Notes: generated by a model from the sequence alone, not told the origin. 64,000 bases of DNA from Zeus faber (GCA_960531495.1 OY482851.1:11535329-11599328); one strand, 5' to 3'. Positions 21,612-34,242 are shown, counted from the stretch's first letter. Numbers and translations: made by a program.

Positions 21612-24600
21612 CTAGATATGTTGTAATGGCTCCGCTTTCCTATAGACAATCAATGGCAAATCTGAGAAATTGTACTAATTTTGAGCACAATTAAAATACC
21701 ATAGAATTAGTCTAGAAATATTTGTATTTACCTTTCTAAGCTTTCTGTTGGCCCAGTCAATTTATATTGAGTTTAGATGATTACCAAAACAATGCAATGC
21801 AATGTTGCTTATTGGCCAGTTTTTCCACAAAGTTAGGGACCGCAGTCTTTCAAAAAGTCTCAAGAAGAATCCAGGAGTGAGGCTCAGAGTCCTTCCAAAA
21901 CGGTAAGTGGCTTTGCTGTCGACTGGTCTTTGTCTGTTTGGTAGAAGAGATGGAGTGATGGACAAACCACCTCACCACAGCGGCTGAACCTTATTCCAAG
22001 GACAATAGATTGAACTGGCTGGCACACAACACAATATGTTTAATGTCATTTCCCCTTGGAATCCTGAGTTGTTCTTGCTCTCAAATACAGTATGAGCAAT
22101 TGTTTCCAGGCAACGTTGGATAAGTACAGATAACTGGAGATGGATGAACAGGGGGGAAAAAAATACATCACATGACTTTTCGCACGTAGGATTATGCTTT
22201 ACATCAGCTTGCCAGTAGGCGGGCCGCTCACTTTCAATGTTGGATTCCAGCCTTTAGTAAGGAGATGCACTTGATGCATAACCTATTCCATCTTTTTTCA
22301 GGGGCATTAAGCTTCAAGATTTGACGGTCACTTCTTTTCCATTTTGTTAACAAGCCAGGTTTCAAACGTGACTTGCCATGTGAGGAACCGCTACTGATGT
22401 TGCGCCAGATGCGGCTTTTTATGGACAGGTCTCAATTTCAATCCATACGTGTAAAAGATGCTTTCTTAAAAAGCAGAGGTTTGAAAACAGGAGCGTCCTG
22501 CCAACATTCCTGAGAAAGTTCAGCTGATTTACCGCAAGCAGACTACACATTAATATACTCGTAGAGATGAGATTGGTTGGTTTACGTTGCTCCCTTTGAA
22601 GCCTGAAACCTGTTTTTGTTTTTCCCGTGTTTCTCAATTTGGTTTCACTTAAGATTAGAGCCCTTTTGTTTCTGCAATTCAAGAATAATTTGATATTGAC
22701 GACAATGTTAATGTAACGCAACAGCCCTTGCAGGTAAAATATTCAGTTTCTATCTAATTAGAATAATCAGTGTGTATTTATGAGGTTATGAATGTTGCAA
22801 CATTGTGCTCCTTTGTGTTAACACCACCGTGGAATGCCAAATGGTAACTAATGGGCAAAAATCTCGCCATGTTGAGACGCATTCTGGATAATTAGATATT
22901 AGTCTGGGGTTTAATATGCTGGAAGAGAAACATATTTTCCTTTGGTTCATGGTGAAGCCGTATTGATCCGATGCACATCTATGAGCCGAACCATTCATGT
23001 GTAAGAGTTCCCGCTGCAGACACCGGTCGCTGGCGGGGAATCAAACCCGATCAGTCAAACACACGTCAGGCTGACCTTTTATTGGGTATCTAACATGACT
23101 CCCGATTCCTCCATCGGGCGTGTTACCATACACACACACACAGACAAAGACACACATGCAAACGTGTGCATTTACACATGCACACACGCTGACCTTTGTT
23201 TGATATGTAACAATGCCCCCGTTTTCCATTAAAGCCCGTGGCAGCAGCGGTCAGGTACCAGAGAGAACACGAAGGAGAAGGAGGGAACCGAAGAGAAAGG
23301 TCGCGTTTGGCTCTGAGAGTTAAACTCTGTCGCCGGCCTCGGCTAGAGTGCTCTAGGTCAATGCTGCACCCCCCCCCCCAAATGAGTCATTCTTAGGTTA
23401 TTACTTTTTTTTTATTTTTTATTAATATTTTAATTTCAGCTTCTCTGCAAATAGAGCCATCGCCGCGTGAAGAAAGCCTTGGACGTACGGAGAAAAATGT
23501 GACCGGTTCCTCACCACGCCTCCCAAAACGAAGTGCTGCTGCTGTTCTTCACGAGTGGTCCACACACATCCAATCCGCTCCCCATTCATCGCTGGTTACA
23601 TACTGGACAAGGAACCAGTGTGCGGTTACTGAGTACTGATAAGCACCTTCATTGCACGTTCTATACCGATCCACTTGAGCATTTGATGCGAGGTGTGGTG
23701 ACCTGGCTAACTTACTTGTGCCCCGGGGTGTATTCAGTTGTTTGTTTGCTTTGTTCCCATTCGGGGGAATACTAAGTTTCAATGCTGCACTTAGACCTTG
23801 GTTCGATTCGTGTTCGCACGGCAACGCTTAGAAGCGCAACAAAACTCGTAGACAAAGGCCGCGCGCTTGCAAACTGTTCCCTGATTGTTCGGAACTTTCC
23901 TGGACGTTTCTGAGGATTTCCGGAAAACCACTTCCGGAAAACGCGCTCAGACCGCCTGGCAGCTCGTGATGTGTCAGTCGAGATTGAGTCGGCTCTACGA
24001 GCGAGTGACGGGGGCCGGCTCCCGTATGAGGGCCGTTTTTTTTTGTAAATGAATACAAGACAGAATAATAGGATGATCGGTCGTTGGGTCGGTTGCATCC
24101 TCACCGCAGGCGTGCCGAGACCACCCTTTCCAGGCGGTGTCCGTCCGGTGGATTTGGTCGGGAACAGAGTGCGATTGCTGTGTTCACATACGCCCAAACG
24201 AAGCGATCTAGGCGGATAAACTGCCGCAGGAATCTGAACAAATGCTCCGAACGAGCTAGGTGTGAATACACCCTCCGTAAGCCCCTCCAGATGGATGCAT
24301 TCTGCTCTGGCTTTCTTTTATCCAGTGCCAGCACTGGGTAGCTGCTTGCCGAGCCCAATCATTTAACGTATTTGTAACAACTAGCAAAATGTTGTAAATT
24401 CTGTGCTGAAACTGGTGCTCCGTACCATCTTTTGTCAGAAATATTCCCATACTTGATACCGTTTGTATAGCTGGCGCTTTTTTAAGAGACAGCCATTCAA
24501 TGTATTTGGATTTGAGCAGCACATGCATAACTGTGCATGTGCTGCTCTGCACTGTTTCTGCTATTGTGGTGGAGTCATCATTATTTGTTGTCTGTAAATG

Positions 24601-24649
24601 TCTTTTCCCCTTTTATATATGCAAAATACGCAAATAAGCTCGTTCAAAT
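21612..24649. other. Unassigned 3-kb stretch
   Basis: Largely high-complexity DNA. Points seen: a C run at 23371-23380; short CA-rich sequence at 23130-23185; a GC-rich stretch 23790-24340 with GTGTTCGCACGG and GTGTTCACATACGCCC motifs that may be an old transposon, but no ends could be paired; and the hairpin at 24514. No gene supported. Confidence 0.4.
24514..24547. repeat. Perfect 14-bp hairpin
   Basis: Arms GAGCAGCACATGCA and its exact complement around a 6-nt loop (TAACTG). The pairing does not extend outward, so a microRNA precursor is unlikely. Confidence 0.85.
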
Positions 24650-24951
24650 CCGGGATGTTAACAATTGATCGACTCTTAATTAATTGCAAACAAAATTGAA
24701 TCCATAAGATTTCTAATCAAACAATTTGCTGTACAATCTGCGGTCTTGTTGTAATTGTATCAAAGGGAGTAAGCGCAGGGTGTTTAAAAAGCTGGCACAT
24801 TCTCCATTGCAGTGAAGAAAAAAAACAAAAAAACAAGCAGAACAGGAAGTAGCAGAAGTAGAACTCATGAGCTTTTATGTCATCAATTCATCAACGATCG
24901 ATTGTCCGGGTTAACACGATCAAGGAAATTCATTTTAAATGTGCGTCCCTA
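24650..24951. mobile_element. 302-bp hAT MITE with perfect TSD
   Basis: It runs from CCGGGATGTTAACAATTGAT to AATGTGCGTCCCTA and is flanked by a perfect 8-bp duplication GTTCAAAT (24642-24649 and 24952-24959). The right end's complement starts TAGGGACGCAC. The left end is a decayed TAGGGATGTTAAC. The interior (CTTGTTGTAATTGT, then CAGGAAGTAGCAGAAGTAG) is shared with the element at 55021, in the same orientation. No coding capacity. Confidence 0.9.
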
Positions 24952-26174
24952 GTTCAAATACATTTTTATTTCAAACGTCTGCTGTGGTTTACTCATCACG
25001 GCTGACGGAGAGAGAAGGATCGAAGGGGAGAAGTCAGGTCGAGAGAGACGGATAAAGCTGTAGAAAGCAAAAGACGGATGAGAGAGAGGGAGGGAGGGAG
25101 GGAGCAACAAGAGAGGATGAATTGGGAAGGTGAAGCAGAGGTAGTGACCAGCGGTGTCATTTTCTCCAGCCTGATGTGTGAGGAAACACTTGTATTTAGC
25201 CCTGACAGATTACAGCCGGCCTCTCTGAAAGGATTTATCGTTTGGTTCCATCCCTGCCCTCACCCGCCTCTTCAGGCCGCCCGGCGATTGGCTCGGATCG
25301 GCCGCATTTGTCTCCGGCTGCCGTGGCGACCATTCGCGTCGGTGGCGTGGAGAGGTAGCAGTTTGACTAATCAGTTATATCTGCTCTTCCACGAGCGCTT
25401 TCGAACGGCGTCCAAAGCGCGTGTGTGTGAGAGGTTGATAGCATGTGTTTGTGTGGGTTTTGAGTGCGCATTCAAAGAAGGGGAAAAAATAAATAAAAAA
25501 TCCAACGTGACACTTACGCACAACCACCGGACCCCCGCCCGCCCCCGCCCCGCCCAGGCCTTTAAGTGAAGATGGATGGACGAACGAAATAAATCAAAAG
25601 AACCATTACGGCGGCTAGATTGAGGCGGAGGCTAAAAGGAGGCGGAGGGAGTAGAGAAGAAGGATCGGCCCCCGCCCGCGCACCGCAGGGTGACGGAGAC
25701 GCTAATCAGTCCGGTTGTCGGCGCTGCGGCTCGGCCCTCTCCCTCCACCTACCAAGCGCTCCGCCCGAGCCACCTACGCCCCGTCTCCCCTCCCGCACGC
25801 CGACGGAGGATTGATAGTGGGATGCGGTGGAAGAAAAGCTAAATCGATGGCGGGAAATAATAACGTTAAAAGGGGACGACTGGAAGGATGGAGGAGGAAA
25901 GACTTTTTTGAGAGACTCCAGAGGAAGGGAAGGATATGTGCCGTTGGTATTCCATTGCCGAGCTCCTTCCCGTCCCCGCACATGACTGTGAATAACTGGA
26001 GCGCAGGGGGAAGGAGGTGAAGGTTGGATGGAGTAGAATAGAAATAAATAAAATTCTCGGAAAACGGTGATGGAAAGGAAGGGAGTTGAGGGAGAAAAAC
26101 CAATGCGGAAATTGATGAAGGGGAAAAAAAAAAGCGTTGTTGGTTGGTGAGGGAAAAATACAGGATCCAGAGAT
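24952..26174. other. Unassigned, GC-rich patches
   Basis: Contains a purine-rich stretch (25000-25140) and GC-rich high-complexity DNA at 25240-25440 and 25500-25800. Frames here look accidental. A conserved non-coding role is possible but not visible from one sequence. Confidence 0.4.
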
Positions 26175-26192
26175 TGTGTGTGCGTGTGTGCG

Positions 26193-26248
<56 letters not shown>
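26175..26248 (+). repeat. (TG)n with TGCG interruptions
   Basis: About 74 bp of TG with three CG interruptions on the left side. Confidence 0.97.
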
Positions 26249-26812
<564 letters not shown>

Positions 26813-26959
26813 TTGTTTTGGGGTCTGCATTTCTGACGCATGCCGGTGTCAGAGCACTTCCATATACAGTAAGAAGTGTAAACTCGGGCGTATATGGGCA
26901 TGAACACCGGTGGTGTGTGTGGTAGGAGTCAAACTTTGATTATTCAAAAATCACAGCCA

Positions 26960-26961
<2 letters not shown>

Positions 26962-27002
<41 letters not shown>
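26962..27002 (+). repeat. (AC)n microsatellite
   Basis: Uninterrupted AC dinucleotides for about 41 bp. Confidence 0.97.
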
Positions 27003-27006
<4 letters not shown>

Positions 27007-27921
27007 TATTCCCCAATAATGATATGGAATTAGTTGAGTTGTTGACGGCTAAGAGGGCCGTGCCCGAGCCGAGTTGAGTATTTAAGTCTTTCTTTACTAC
27101 AAAAATAGAGAACATTTTGAGGGATTTGGCTTTTTCTCTTCTCCATTGGGAAAATAACCCCCAAGGAACGAGACACCGACAGAATTATAATGGTATGTTG
27201 CTGTTGCTTTCATGCTAAGAGGGAACTGACAGAAATCCTATCAGTATTACTACAATAACCTGCGTTTAATTAGTGTGTCATTGCATATTAATATTCCATA
27301 CTCCTATTTTTATACTGTATAATAACATTAAGATCAAGCTGTTGTATATTGTAGTGGTCATTCATTGATTGAGCTGTTAGCTATTGTAACCACTGTTTTG
27401 ACAAATGTGGTCAGGTTCAATTTAATTAATGTATGATTTCATGTGTAATGAATGTCTTTAATGAGCCACTATCATCTGGAAGTACGAGCATATTCACGTT
27501 CTCCGGAGTGAATCTAGTACAGTATGTAGACGCTTCTTTTTCTTTTTTGTTTTATTTTTTTAAGCTCCTCAGCTGAGAACACATGTTCCAAAGATGTTGG
27601 GGGTTACACAGCGTTCAGGATACATTAATCACTCTGCTCTTCTCAGCCCGTGTGGGGTTTTACATAGCACTCTCTTGTGGCCAACTCAAGTCATTTTTAA
27701 GCATCTGGCGGGAGAAAAAAAGTAAAAAAAATAAATAAATAAAAGATAGACGTTTAAATTTAAACTTGATTGGAATTGATAAATGATGATTTTTTGTAGA
27801 TGAATCACCAGCCTCTCTAAAATGTATTGATAATCACTTAATTATGAGCATCCCACTCATGGCGGCGCTGGGGAAACACCGGCGGTCAAGGCGAGCGCAG
27901 GACACAGCAGAAGGGTACAGT
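27003..27921. other. Unassigned AT-rich DNA
   Basis: AT-rich, high-complexity sequence with A/T runs at 27535-27560 and 27715-27745. Nothing recognised. Confidence 0.45.
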
Positions 27922-27952
27922 TTTATTCCCCCAAGAGGGACACTTTATTGAA

Positions 27953-28132
27953 TCACAGATGAGGCAGTGAAGGAGCGCTGGGTTGGAAAGGTTGGGCGTA
28001 GACGGGAGCCGTAGTGGGTGCCGGAAGGGTGGAGGCTCCAGATGGGCCAGGAGGTGTGATGAAGGGTGAAGCCCAGAGTTCGGGGAGCTGCAGGCGGATG
28101 TTGATGAGCCGCTGCCAATCATTTGTCTCCAT
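27953..28132 (-). CDS. Hypothetical 59-aa protein (doubtful)
   Basis: The frame starts METNDWQRLINIRLQLPELW and goes on with a proline/alanine/threonine-rich tail ending SLPHL. An upstream in-frame ATG would add 8 residues (from 28156). I recognise no family, signal peptide or membrane segment. Support comes only from its place between a TATA-like box and two AATAAA signals, the first four bases after the stop. It may be an accidental frame in a transposon or LTR. Confidence 0.25.
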   Translation of the reverse strand: METNDWQRLINIRLQLPELWASPFITPPGPSGASTLPAPTTAPVYAQPFQPSAPSLPHL

Positions 28133-28191
28133 CTCGGAAAAAGGAGCACATTTCACACGAGGCCTATGCCCGGAGGCGAGCTAACCCCAAC

Positions 28192-28215
28192 CTGCTGCTG
28201 CTGCTGCTGCTGCTG
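28192..28215 (+). repeat. (CTG)8 trinucleotide repeat
   Basis: Eight CTG units followed by a GTG-rich stretch to about 28233. Confidence 0.95.
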
Positions 28216-28248
28216 GTGGTGGTGTTGGTGGTGCCGCGCTTTTATGGA

Positions 28249-28881
28249 GCTTCTCGTGAGGCCTGATGCCTGGCAGCGGAACCACCCGCGGATCCTCTCT
28301 AGCTGGGAGTTCTGCTACCTGGTGCCGTCTCACCGGGTTCTTTCATGATGCAACCCCACCTCTGAATATTTGTAGAACTTTAAATCGACAATGTTTTTTC
28401 GATGGGAATATGCACTTTTCAAAAATGCGCATGGCAACATAATCGCACCAAAATCAAAAGGTCCTTCCTATTTGGATGATGGCTTTACAGAGAATTTCAA
28501 TCCAGCCGAGGGAGGAAAAGACAGAAAATGATTGTGAACTCATAAAGGTCACGGGAAAAAGGGGGAGTTTGTTAAACATGCCGTCCCGATTTCAGGGCGA
28601 GTTGGCGTGTCCTCAGCGTCTGGCAGGGCCGGGCCGGGGCTGGATGTTTTACGGACATGACTCGGCTGCACCGCGCCCGGCCGCAGCACATGCTGTAAAC
28701 GCTGAGACGTGCCTGTCAGGGAGCAGGGTGCCCGGCACACCGCGCCCTTGACGCCTCGCACGTATGTGTAATTCAGAGTGTTTGCAGTTATTGTGAGTGA
28801 CATGAAATACCAGAGACTGCGATGACCCAGCTTGAGGACAAACTGTACAAGCTGGCTTACTTATGATTCATATTCACGTGG
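28249..28881. other. Unassigned sequence
   Basis: Mixed DNA, GC-rich at 28600-28760. No gene supported. Confidence 0.4.
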
Positions 28882-28995
28882 ACCACAGTTCAGTGTGCTG
28901 AGAATAACCACTGGGTTTTGGGATATTTACTTAGCTGTTGCGCGCAGAATAAATGTTTTTTTTTTTTTTGTAGATCAAGCCTCACTGTCGCACAT
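28882..28995 (+). repeat. 110-bp direct repeat, copy 1
   Basis: Shares ACCACAGTTCAGT, CTGAGAATAA(C/T)CACTGGGTTT, TTTACTTAGCTGT and GATCAAGCCTCAC with 30153-30265, in the same orientation and 1.27 kb apart. Differences are spread along the length, so it is not a very recent duplication. Confidence 0.85.
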
Positions 28996-29803
28996 GTGTG
29001 TTATGTTGTTCTCTGTCTTTTTGCACTTGCATTAGATTGTGAAATATTTAACGTCCCTCGCTTTCTCTTTGTCTCACTGCCTGTCTGGCATCCTGTCTGT
29101 CTCTGCGCCACCCCCACCCGCACCCCTTCATTTCTTTATAATTGCGGTCTCGGTGGGAGATAACAGGGATACTAATAGCTGCTACAGCCTTGTTAGCCTG
29201 TGGCAAAGTAGTTAACCCTGGCAGACGTGGACACACAAACAGAAACGCACGCACGCACACAACTCAATCAACAGGCAAAGCTTCTCAGACATTAGACTGT
29301 GATTGAGGTTGTTGATTTTTGTTTTTAAAAAATGTTTACTTCAAAATAACATATTAGTAAGTTTCCCTAATTACATTTCACGTAGAAGTTGTATGAAGAT
29401 GAAAATGTGTTGGGACGAGACGTTACCTAAACTTCCACCAAATGACTGATCGGGGCCGAGTCCGAGCTGCAACAGTTGAAATTGGTACTGTTCTTAATTG
29501 GCTCAAACACTGCAATTAACAATGATTGCAATCACCACGCGCTGCAGAGATGAGCAGCCCAGTGCTAAGGTATGTTATTATAGTCATTAGTGGCTCCAAT
29601 TACTATTACACTGTTCTGCACCCTGTTTCACTAACACCCAAACACGCACACAGTGTTTTCCCCTGGGGGTGCTTTGGTATGTCTGAGAGTATTTACATTT
29701 CCAGGTTCTTTGTTTGTTGTTCAGACATTAGGAATGTATCTTCTAATAGTGGCTTCCCTGATTAACTCACAGTAAACAAAAAGGATCAACTTTTCAGAAC
29801 TAC
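28996..29803. other. Unassigned sequence
   Basis: High-complexity DNA between the two direct-repeat copies. No gene recognised. Confidence 0.4.
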
Positions 29804-29967
<164 letters not shown>

Positions 29968-30152
29968 GACTCGCTTCCGCCTGTGGTTTGCGTCTATTTA
30001 TTTGCCTGTCTGCGTGTGTTTGCGTATGTTTGTGTGTGGACTCGCTTGAATATGCATTAGGTCACATTTTTAAAATTTGTGCGTGTGTTGGTTTGTGTCT
30101 GAACTCGGAGCATTTTTTGGCATGAGGCTTTGCCTGGTGCTCATTCATAGCA

Positions 30153-30265
30153 ACCACAGTTCAGTTACTGAGAATAATCACTGGGTTTATGGAGGTTTAC
30201 TTAGCTGTAGCATGCCGTATAAATATTTTTTGCCGGATCAAGCCTCACAGTTACGTACGTGCGTG
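30153..30265 (+). repeat. 110-bp direct repeat, copy 2
   Basis: Second copy of the block at 28882-28995. It is followed closely by a (GTGCT)n/(GT)n repeat, whereas copy 1 is followed by only a short CATGTGTG. Confidence 0.85.
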
Positions 30266-30268
30266 CCT

Positions 30269-30290
30269 GTGCTGTGCTGTGCTGTGCTGT

Positions 30291-30382
<92 letters not shown>
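30269..30382 (+). repeat. (GTGCT)n followed by (GT)n
   Basis: Four GTGCT-like units lead into about 90 bp of GT dinucleotides; TGCT interruptions follow to about 30410. Confidence 0.97.
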
Positions 30383-30384
<2 letters not shown>

Positions 30385-31302
30385 TGTGTGTGTGTGCTTG
30401 TGTGCGTGCATCAGCGACTAGATTCCTTCTGCCTACGTCCTGTATTCATAATAGAAAAAGATGAATGCAACCCTCGTTTCCTATTATTTAATATATGTAT
30501 TTATACTTCAAGAGGGGAGCTGTCCTGGTGTTTGTGTGTTTATACCAGACTGTAACACGGAGGGAGATATTTAGAGGAGAGACAAAGGGGGGGATGGAGG
30601 GAAGAGATGGAGAGATGGAAAGAGTCTCCAGGTAGCGACGCAGACCGAGCTTGTTTGTTATGTCCGTTTCTCCTCTTGCTGCGGGATGCACCAACAACGG
30701 GTACCTGAATGCATTCAACTAAAACGGAGGCATTTCCTTACCTCTCATTCTCTCCCCTCCCTCTTATCTCTCTGCCTTCTCCTCCCCCTCCCTCCCTCCC
30801 TCCCTCCCTCTTGCCGCCGCCACCGTCATAAAAACTAATTTGAACAAAGCCGCCGAAATTGAAAAAAAGCCTCTCTGCATCCGCCTCGGAATTAGTTTAT
30901 TAGCATCTAAAAGGAGCCTGGGAGCAGACTTAAAACCCCATTTTCACAGGGAAATGACTTTTAAAGGAAAGATGCATTGTGCACAGTGGGAGATGATGAG
31001 CTGGATGGCACAAAGGGGAGTATTTGAGGCTGGAACTTTGACAGGGAGTGTCTCTTAAGGCGGCGGGACATTAGATGTCGCAGCGCTCGTTTGTTTGCTT
31101 ATTTCGACCTGTAATGAGCATTCCTTTGTCTCGACTAATTCTTTGCACCATGGAACCCGGAGAGAGTGTGCGTGTGTGTGTGTTTGTGTGTGTGCGCGTG
31201 TGTTGATGACTGTGTGCTTTGTGTGTTTTCAAAGAGGGAAGTCAGAAGGACTATTTCTATTTATTTGTTTAGATTTTTAAATGCAATGTTTTTTTCATTT
31301 AG
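30383..31302. other. Unassigned; possible conserved non-coding segment at 30830-31060
   Basis: A (CCCT)n-rich stretch at 30780-30812 precedes a high-complexity AT/GC-balanced block (30830-31060) with TAATTT and TTAGTTTATTAG motifs. Nothing can be assigned from one sequence. Confidence 0.35.
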
Positions 31303-31354
31303 GTGGGATTCAATGCACAGGATTGCCCCCGAGGAGATTTACCCCCGGTTCTAA
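31303..31354 (+). other. Candidate terminal exon (weak)
   Basis: A strong-looking acceptor (a T-rich tract ending TTTTTTCATTTAG at 31302) is followed by 16 open codons (WDSMHRIAPEEIYPRF) and a stop at 31352-31354. No family is recognised. An alternative last exon is possible, but chance is at least as likely. Confidence 0.2.
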
Positions 31355-31454
31355 AGTGATATTGCACTATATATTTTAATATGGCAAATACGACAAATAG
31401 TGTGTACATTGTGTGTGCACTTCTGTCTGTACACACTCTGTGTCTTTCTTCAAG

Positions 31455-31626
31455 CCAGCTACAATTTCAGTGAAAATGAAACACAAACCAAATACAAAGA
31501 CCCCCAGAAACTGAACAAAATAGAAAACAAACAACAGACAACCACCACAGAAACCTCAGCTAAAGTGTCCCCCGTCACATCAGTCACATCAGTCACATCA
31601 ATCACATCGCCCCTAATCAGACAAAG
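31455..31626 (+). other. Candidate internal exon (weak)
   Basis: CTTTCTTCAAG is followed by about 172 bp of open frame and a donor-like CAAAG/GTGAAT (GT at 31627). The peptide begins SYNFSENETQTKYKDPQK, continues with a Lys/Gln/Thr-rich part and ends in four 9-bp repeats (TCACATCAG) that read VTS. No stop lies in this frame, and the composition is protein-like rather than simple-repeat. I do not recognise the protein, and no partner exon was found, so confidence is low. Confidence 0.25.
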
Positions 31627-32370
31627 GTGAATTCTGTTTTGTTTTCTGTTTCTGTTTCTGTATTTTTCTCTTTTGTTTGGTGAAAAAGGGCCCTGGGAGC
31701 AAACCTTTCCCTGGCCCTGCCCTCGTCTCTCCTTGTTTTAATCCCTACATTTATGCCTGACTGTCATTAAAGGTAGAGCGGGAGTAAAGTTTTGAGCACT
31801 GGACTGGAGGATGGAAAGTATTTCAACACGTTGCCTGAACACAGCGGCCTATCATTTTTCAGTACTTCTTTTTTTTACCGTGCAGGAGTTCCTGTACTGC
31901 TCGTATCCTACCTGCACTGGATGCAAGCATGGAGGTACAGTATCGTGGAATTTATAGCTGCACTAAACATGATTTTTTAATGTGAAACAGTATGAAAACA
32001 CAGCGAGCTGTGTGAAGGAAGCGTGAGATGCTGGCTTCCCAGAATGTGTCGGCTCATGCTGTCTGACAGCTTGTTGGAGCTCCATGTTGACAAAAGACAG
32101 CTCTTCCCAGTTTTACAACCCTCCGTCACTGTCTGCTTGTAAGTTTTTTGAACACTTTGGTCGCTCCTATTGCCGCTCTGTACTGTAACAGTATTATTGC
32201 ATGATGAATTGCGCAAGATCAAATCCCTGCTTTTTTCACCCCGTCTTTCCCTGAACTCCCTCAAGACATCCACAATAGAAACAAATTACCGTCTGTTGTA
32301 AGATCTACTGGCACTGAGGCCGTCTGGCAGAGCTTCACACAGTGACAGTTTTTGACCACACCTCTGCTCT
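31627..32370. other. Unassigned sequence
   Basis: High-complexity DNA up to the LINE fragment. No feature supported. Confidence 0.4.
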
Positions 32371-32720
32371 CTGAGTGGCCCTTTCAGTGCAACATCACTT
32401 GTTCACATCGTTAACTTGATATTTTCAAAAGGTGATATTCCCACAATGTGGAGAGCGGCTCAGGTGGTCACTCCACACAAAAGAGGTGACACCAGTGACC
32501 TAAATAATTACTGTTATACATCAAAGCTCTCCTGTGTGACCGATAACTGGACATACCTAACCATAAGTGGTGAACTTATGGATTGAGCTCCTTGTGCCTT
32601 TCTCCAGGTTAAATATATTCTCCAGCCACAGCATTTATGGTGCAGGCCTAGAAACTTAACAGTAACTGCTGTAACTGTTATTTCGTATGGCCTTGTTGAT
32701 TATAGAGATACCCCTTATGC
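32371..32720 (+). pseudogene. LINE reverse-transcriptase fragment
   Basis: The frame at 32371-32541 contains SLVHIVNLIFSKGDIPTMWR, then AAQVVTPHKRGDTSDLNNY and KLSC. This is the N-terminal reverse-transcriptase region of CR1/L2-type LINEs, usually 'HIFNLS...G.IP..WK.A.V.PLHKGGD..DLNNYRPIS..C'. The NYRPIS part reads NYCYTS. A weaker continuation (LSRLNIFSSHSIYGAGLET, about 32600-32660) fits the following 'ILS..QSGFR.GHST' motif with stops and frame changes. No further domains are recognisable downstream, so this is a short internal relic. Confidence 0.75.
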
Positions 32721-34242
32721 TCGTGCTCATACAGAGTGCTGCAGGTCCTGACAAAGTCTTAAAATGTCCTAAGCTCAGTTTTACATATATGAGGCCTTAA
32801 AAGTTAGAGTCTTTAACAGTCTTGATTTCAACATAAACATTTTGTCAGATGTATCCATATATTCCTTTTTTGTCAAAATGAGTCAGGTTCATCTGCATCA
32901 GAGTCAGCGTTTCGGATTTCTTTTATGAAAGCCGAAGCCTATTGCTGAACCTTATACTAACCTTCATACTCACCTGCTACTCCTACCTGGTGCTAGATGA
33001 ACCTGACTTACTTAACACTTACTTGTAGAGAGAAATCAAACAAAACCCCCCTGACTTACCTGTCCAAAGTTCTGTAGAAAACAAGTTGTGGTTAGATTTA
33101 TTACAGTTGCGAAGCTCTTCTTCTTGGTTTCTGACCCAAAGGGAACTGTTATAATAACAGTTCAAAGAACCATCAGAGCCTTCCTGGCTTCTATCCTGCA
33201 CTAACCCATGTACTGTAGTACGTGCCTTTATAGCCCGAATAAGATAATTGGATTTTAAATTTTGTAGAAATGTCTTAATAAGTTCCTAAAAGTACTAAAT
33301 TAAACTCTCCGATACCTACAAACACTCTGATGTGGTTATATTAAATTGTTTAGTCAGGCCGAATAACCTCTACAGCTTGAGGAATCTACATAGTATCTCA
33401 GGCCTTATGATACTGTATGCGTCATCTTTAATTTTAAATAGAACAATCATCACAGCAGCTCACTGGATTGGTTAGCTCTTGAGAGGTTTCTCGTATCTGA
33501 GAAAGGGTTGTTTGTCTATCTTACTACTGTCAATTTTATCATTAGTCGAGATAATTGGTCTTTCTTGGGAAAAGGGATTTTAATTTCAACGACCCAAAGC
33601 TGTATTGAGAAAAAATACAGAGAGGTGCTACAGAGTCGATTTGGGTGTGGGGCCGTTTTGTCTTGAAGCTGAAGGAATTCGAAATGAAGCAGCCTCAAGA
33701 ATTCGAAACGAATTCGAAATGAAGCAGCATTACGTTGGACTCAATGGCTCCACTTCCTCTCATGCCCTTCCACTCACTCTGATTCCCCCGGTGGACAAGG
33801 AGGAGTAAGTAAGAGGTGGTTGGTTTATTTATGATGGACAGAAGGTGCGAGTCATTAAAATATTGAGGGGAAAGTGCCTCTGCTCTCGTTGCATTGCAAT
33901 CGAGTCCTGAGGAATACGAGTCTCTCATACGAGGAGCACTGCGAGGGGCGTAGCCGCTTCACATGAATTCAAACATGGCCACACTCGTCACTCTGCCTCA
34001 CATGGGAGGACCCTTCTTCACCTTAGCTGCTGCTATGTGTGGTGGTGTACACATGTTGTACAAACACACAGTGTGTGTGTGTGTGTATGTGTGTGTGTGT
34101 GTGTTTATTCACTTGTGCTCAGTATTCAGCCCACATAAAAGGAGTGTAGCTGCCTATGATGGGCTTTTCACTCCCAGTTGTCATTTTCTAACAGCTTGTA
34201 GACAAACTCATTACGCCTAACACCTGCTCTTGCCCTGTTTAA
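32721..34242. other. Unassigned sequence
   Basis: Mixed DNA. A small internal duplication of GAATTCGAAA(T/C)GAAGCAGC at 33674-33728 is visible. Short TG runs lie at 34070-34103. No gene. Confidence 0.45.

Larger units (their letters stand above)
27922..28248 (-). other. Compact TATA - ORF - poly(A) cassette, possibly a solo LTR
   Basis: On the minus strand, in order: CCATAAAAG (28240-28248, TATA-like), a (CAG)8 stretch (28192-28215), an ATG-led 59-codon frame (28132-27953), then AATAAA at 27949-27944 and again at 27927-27922. A TATA-like box and poly(A) signals a few hundred bases apart are also what an LTR carries, so a solo LTR is the main alternative. I could not find TG...CA ends with a target duplication, nor an internal region. 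Confidence 0.4.

Noticed and set aside
23790-24340. A transposon with GTGTTCRCA motifs at both sides
   Set aside because: The motifs suggest one, but I could not pair inverted ends or find a target duplication.
24514-24547. microRNA precursor
   Set aside because: The paired region is 14 bp with a 6-nt loop and does not extend; precursors need about 30 paired bases.
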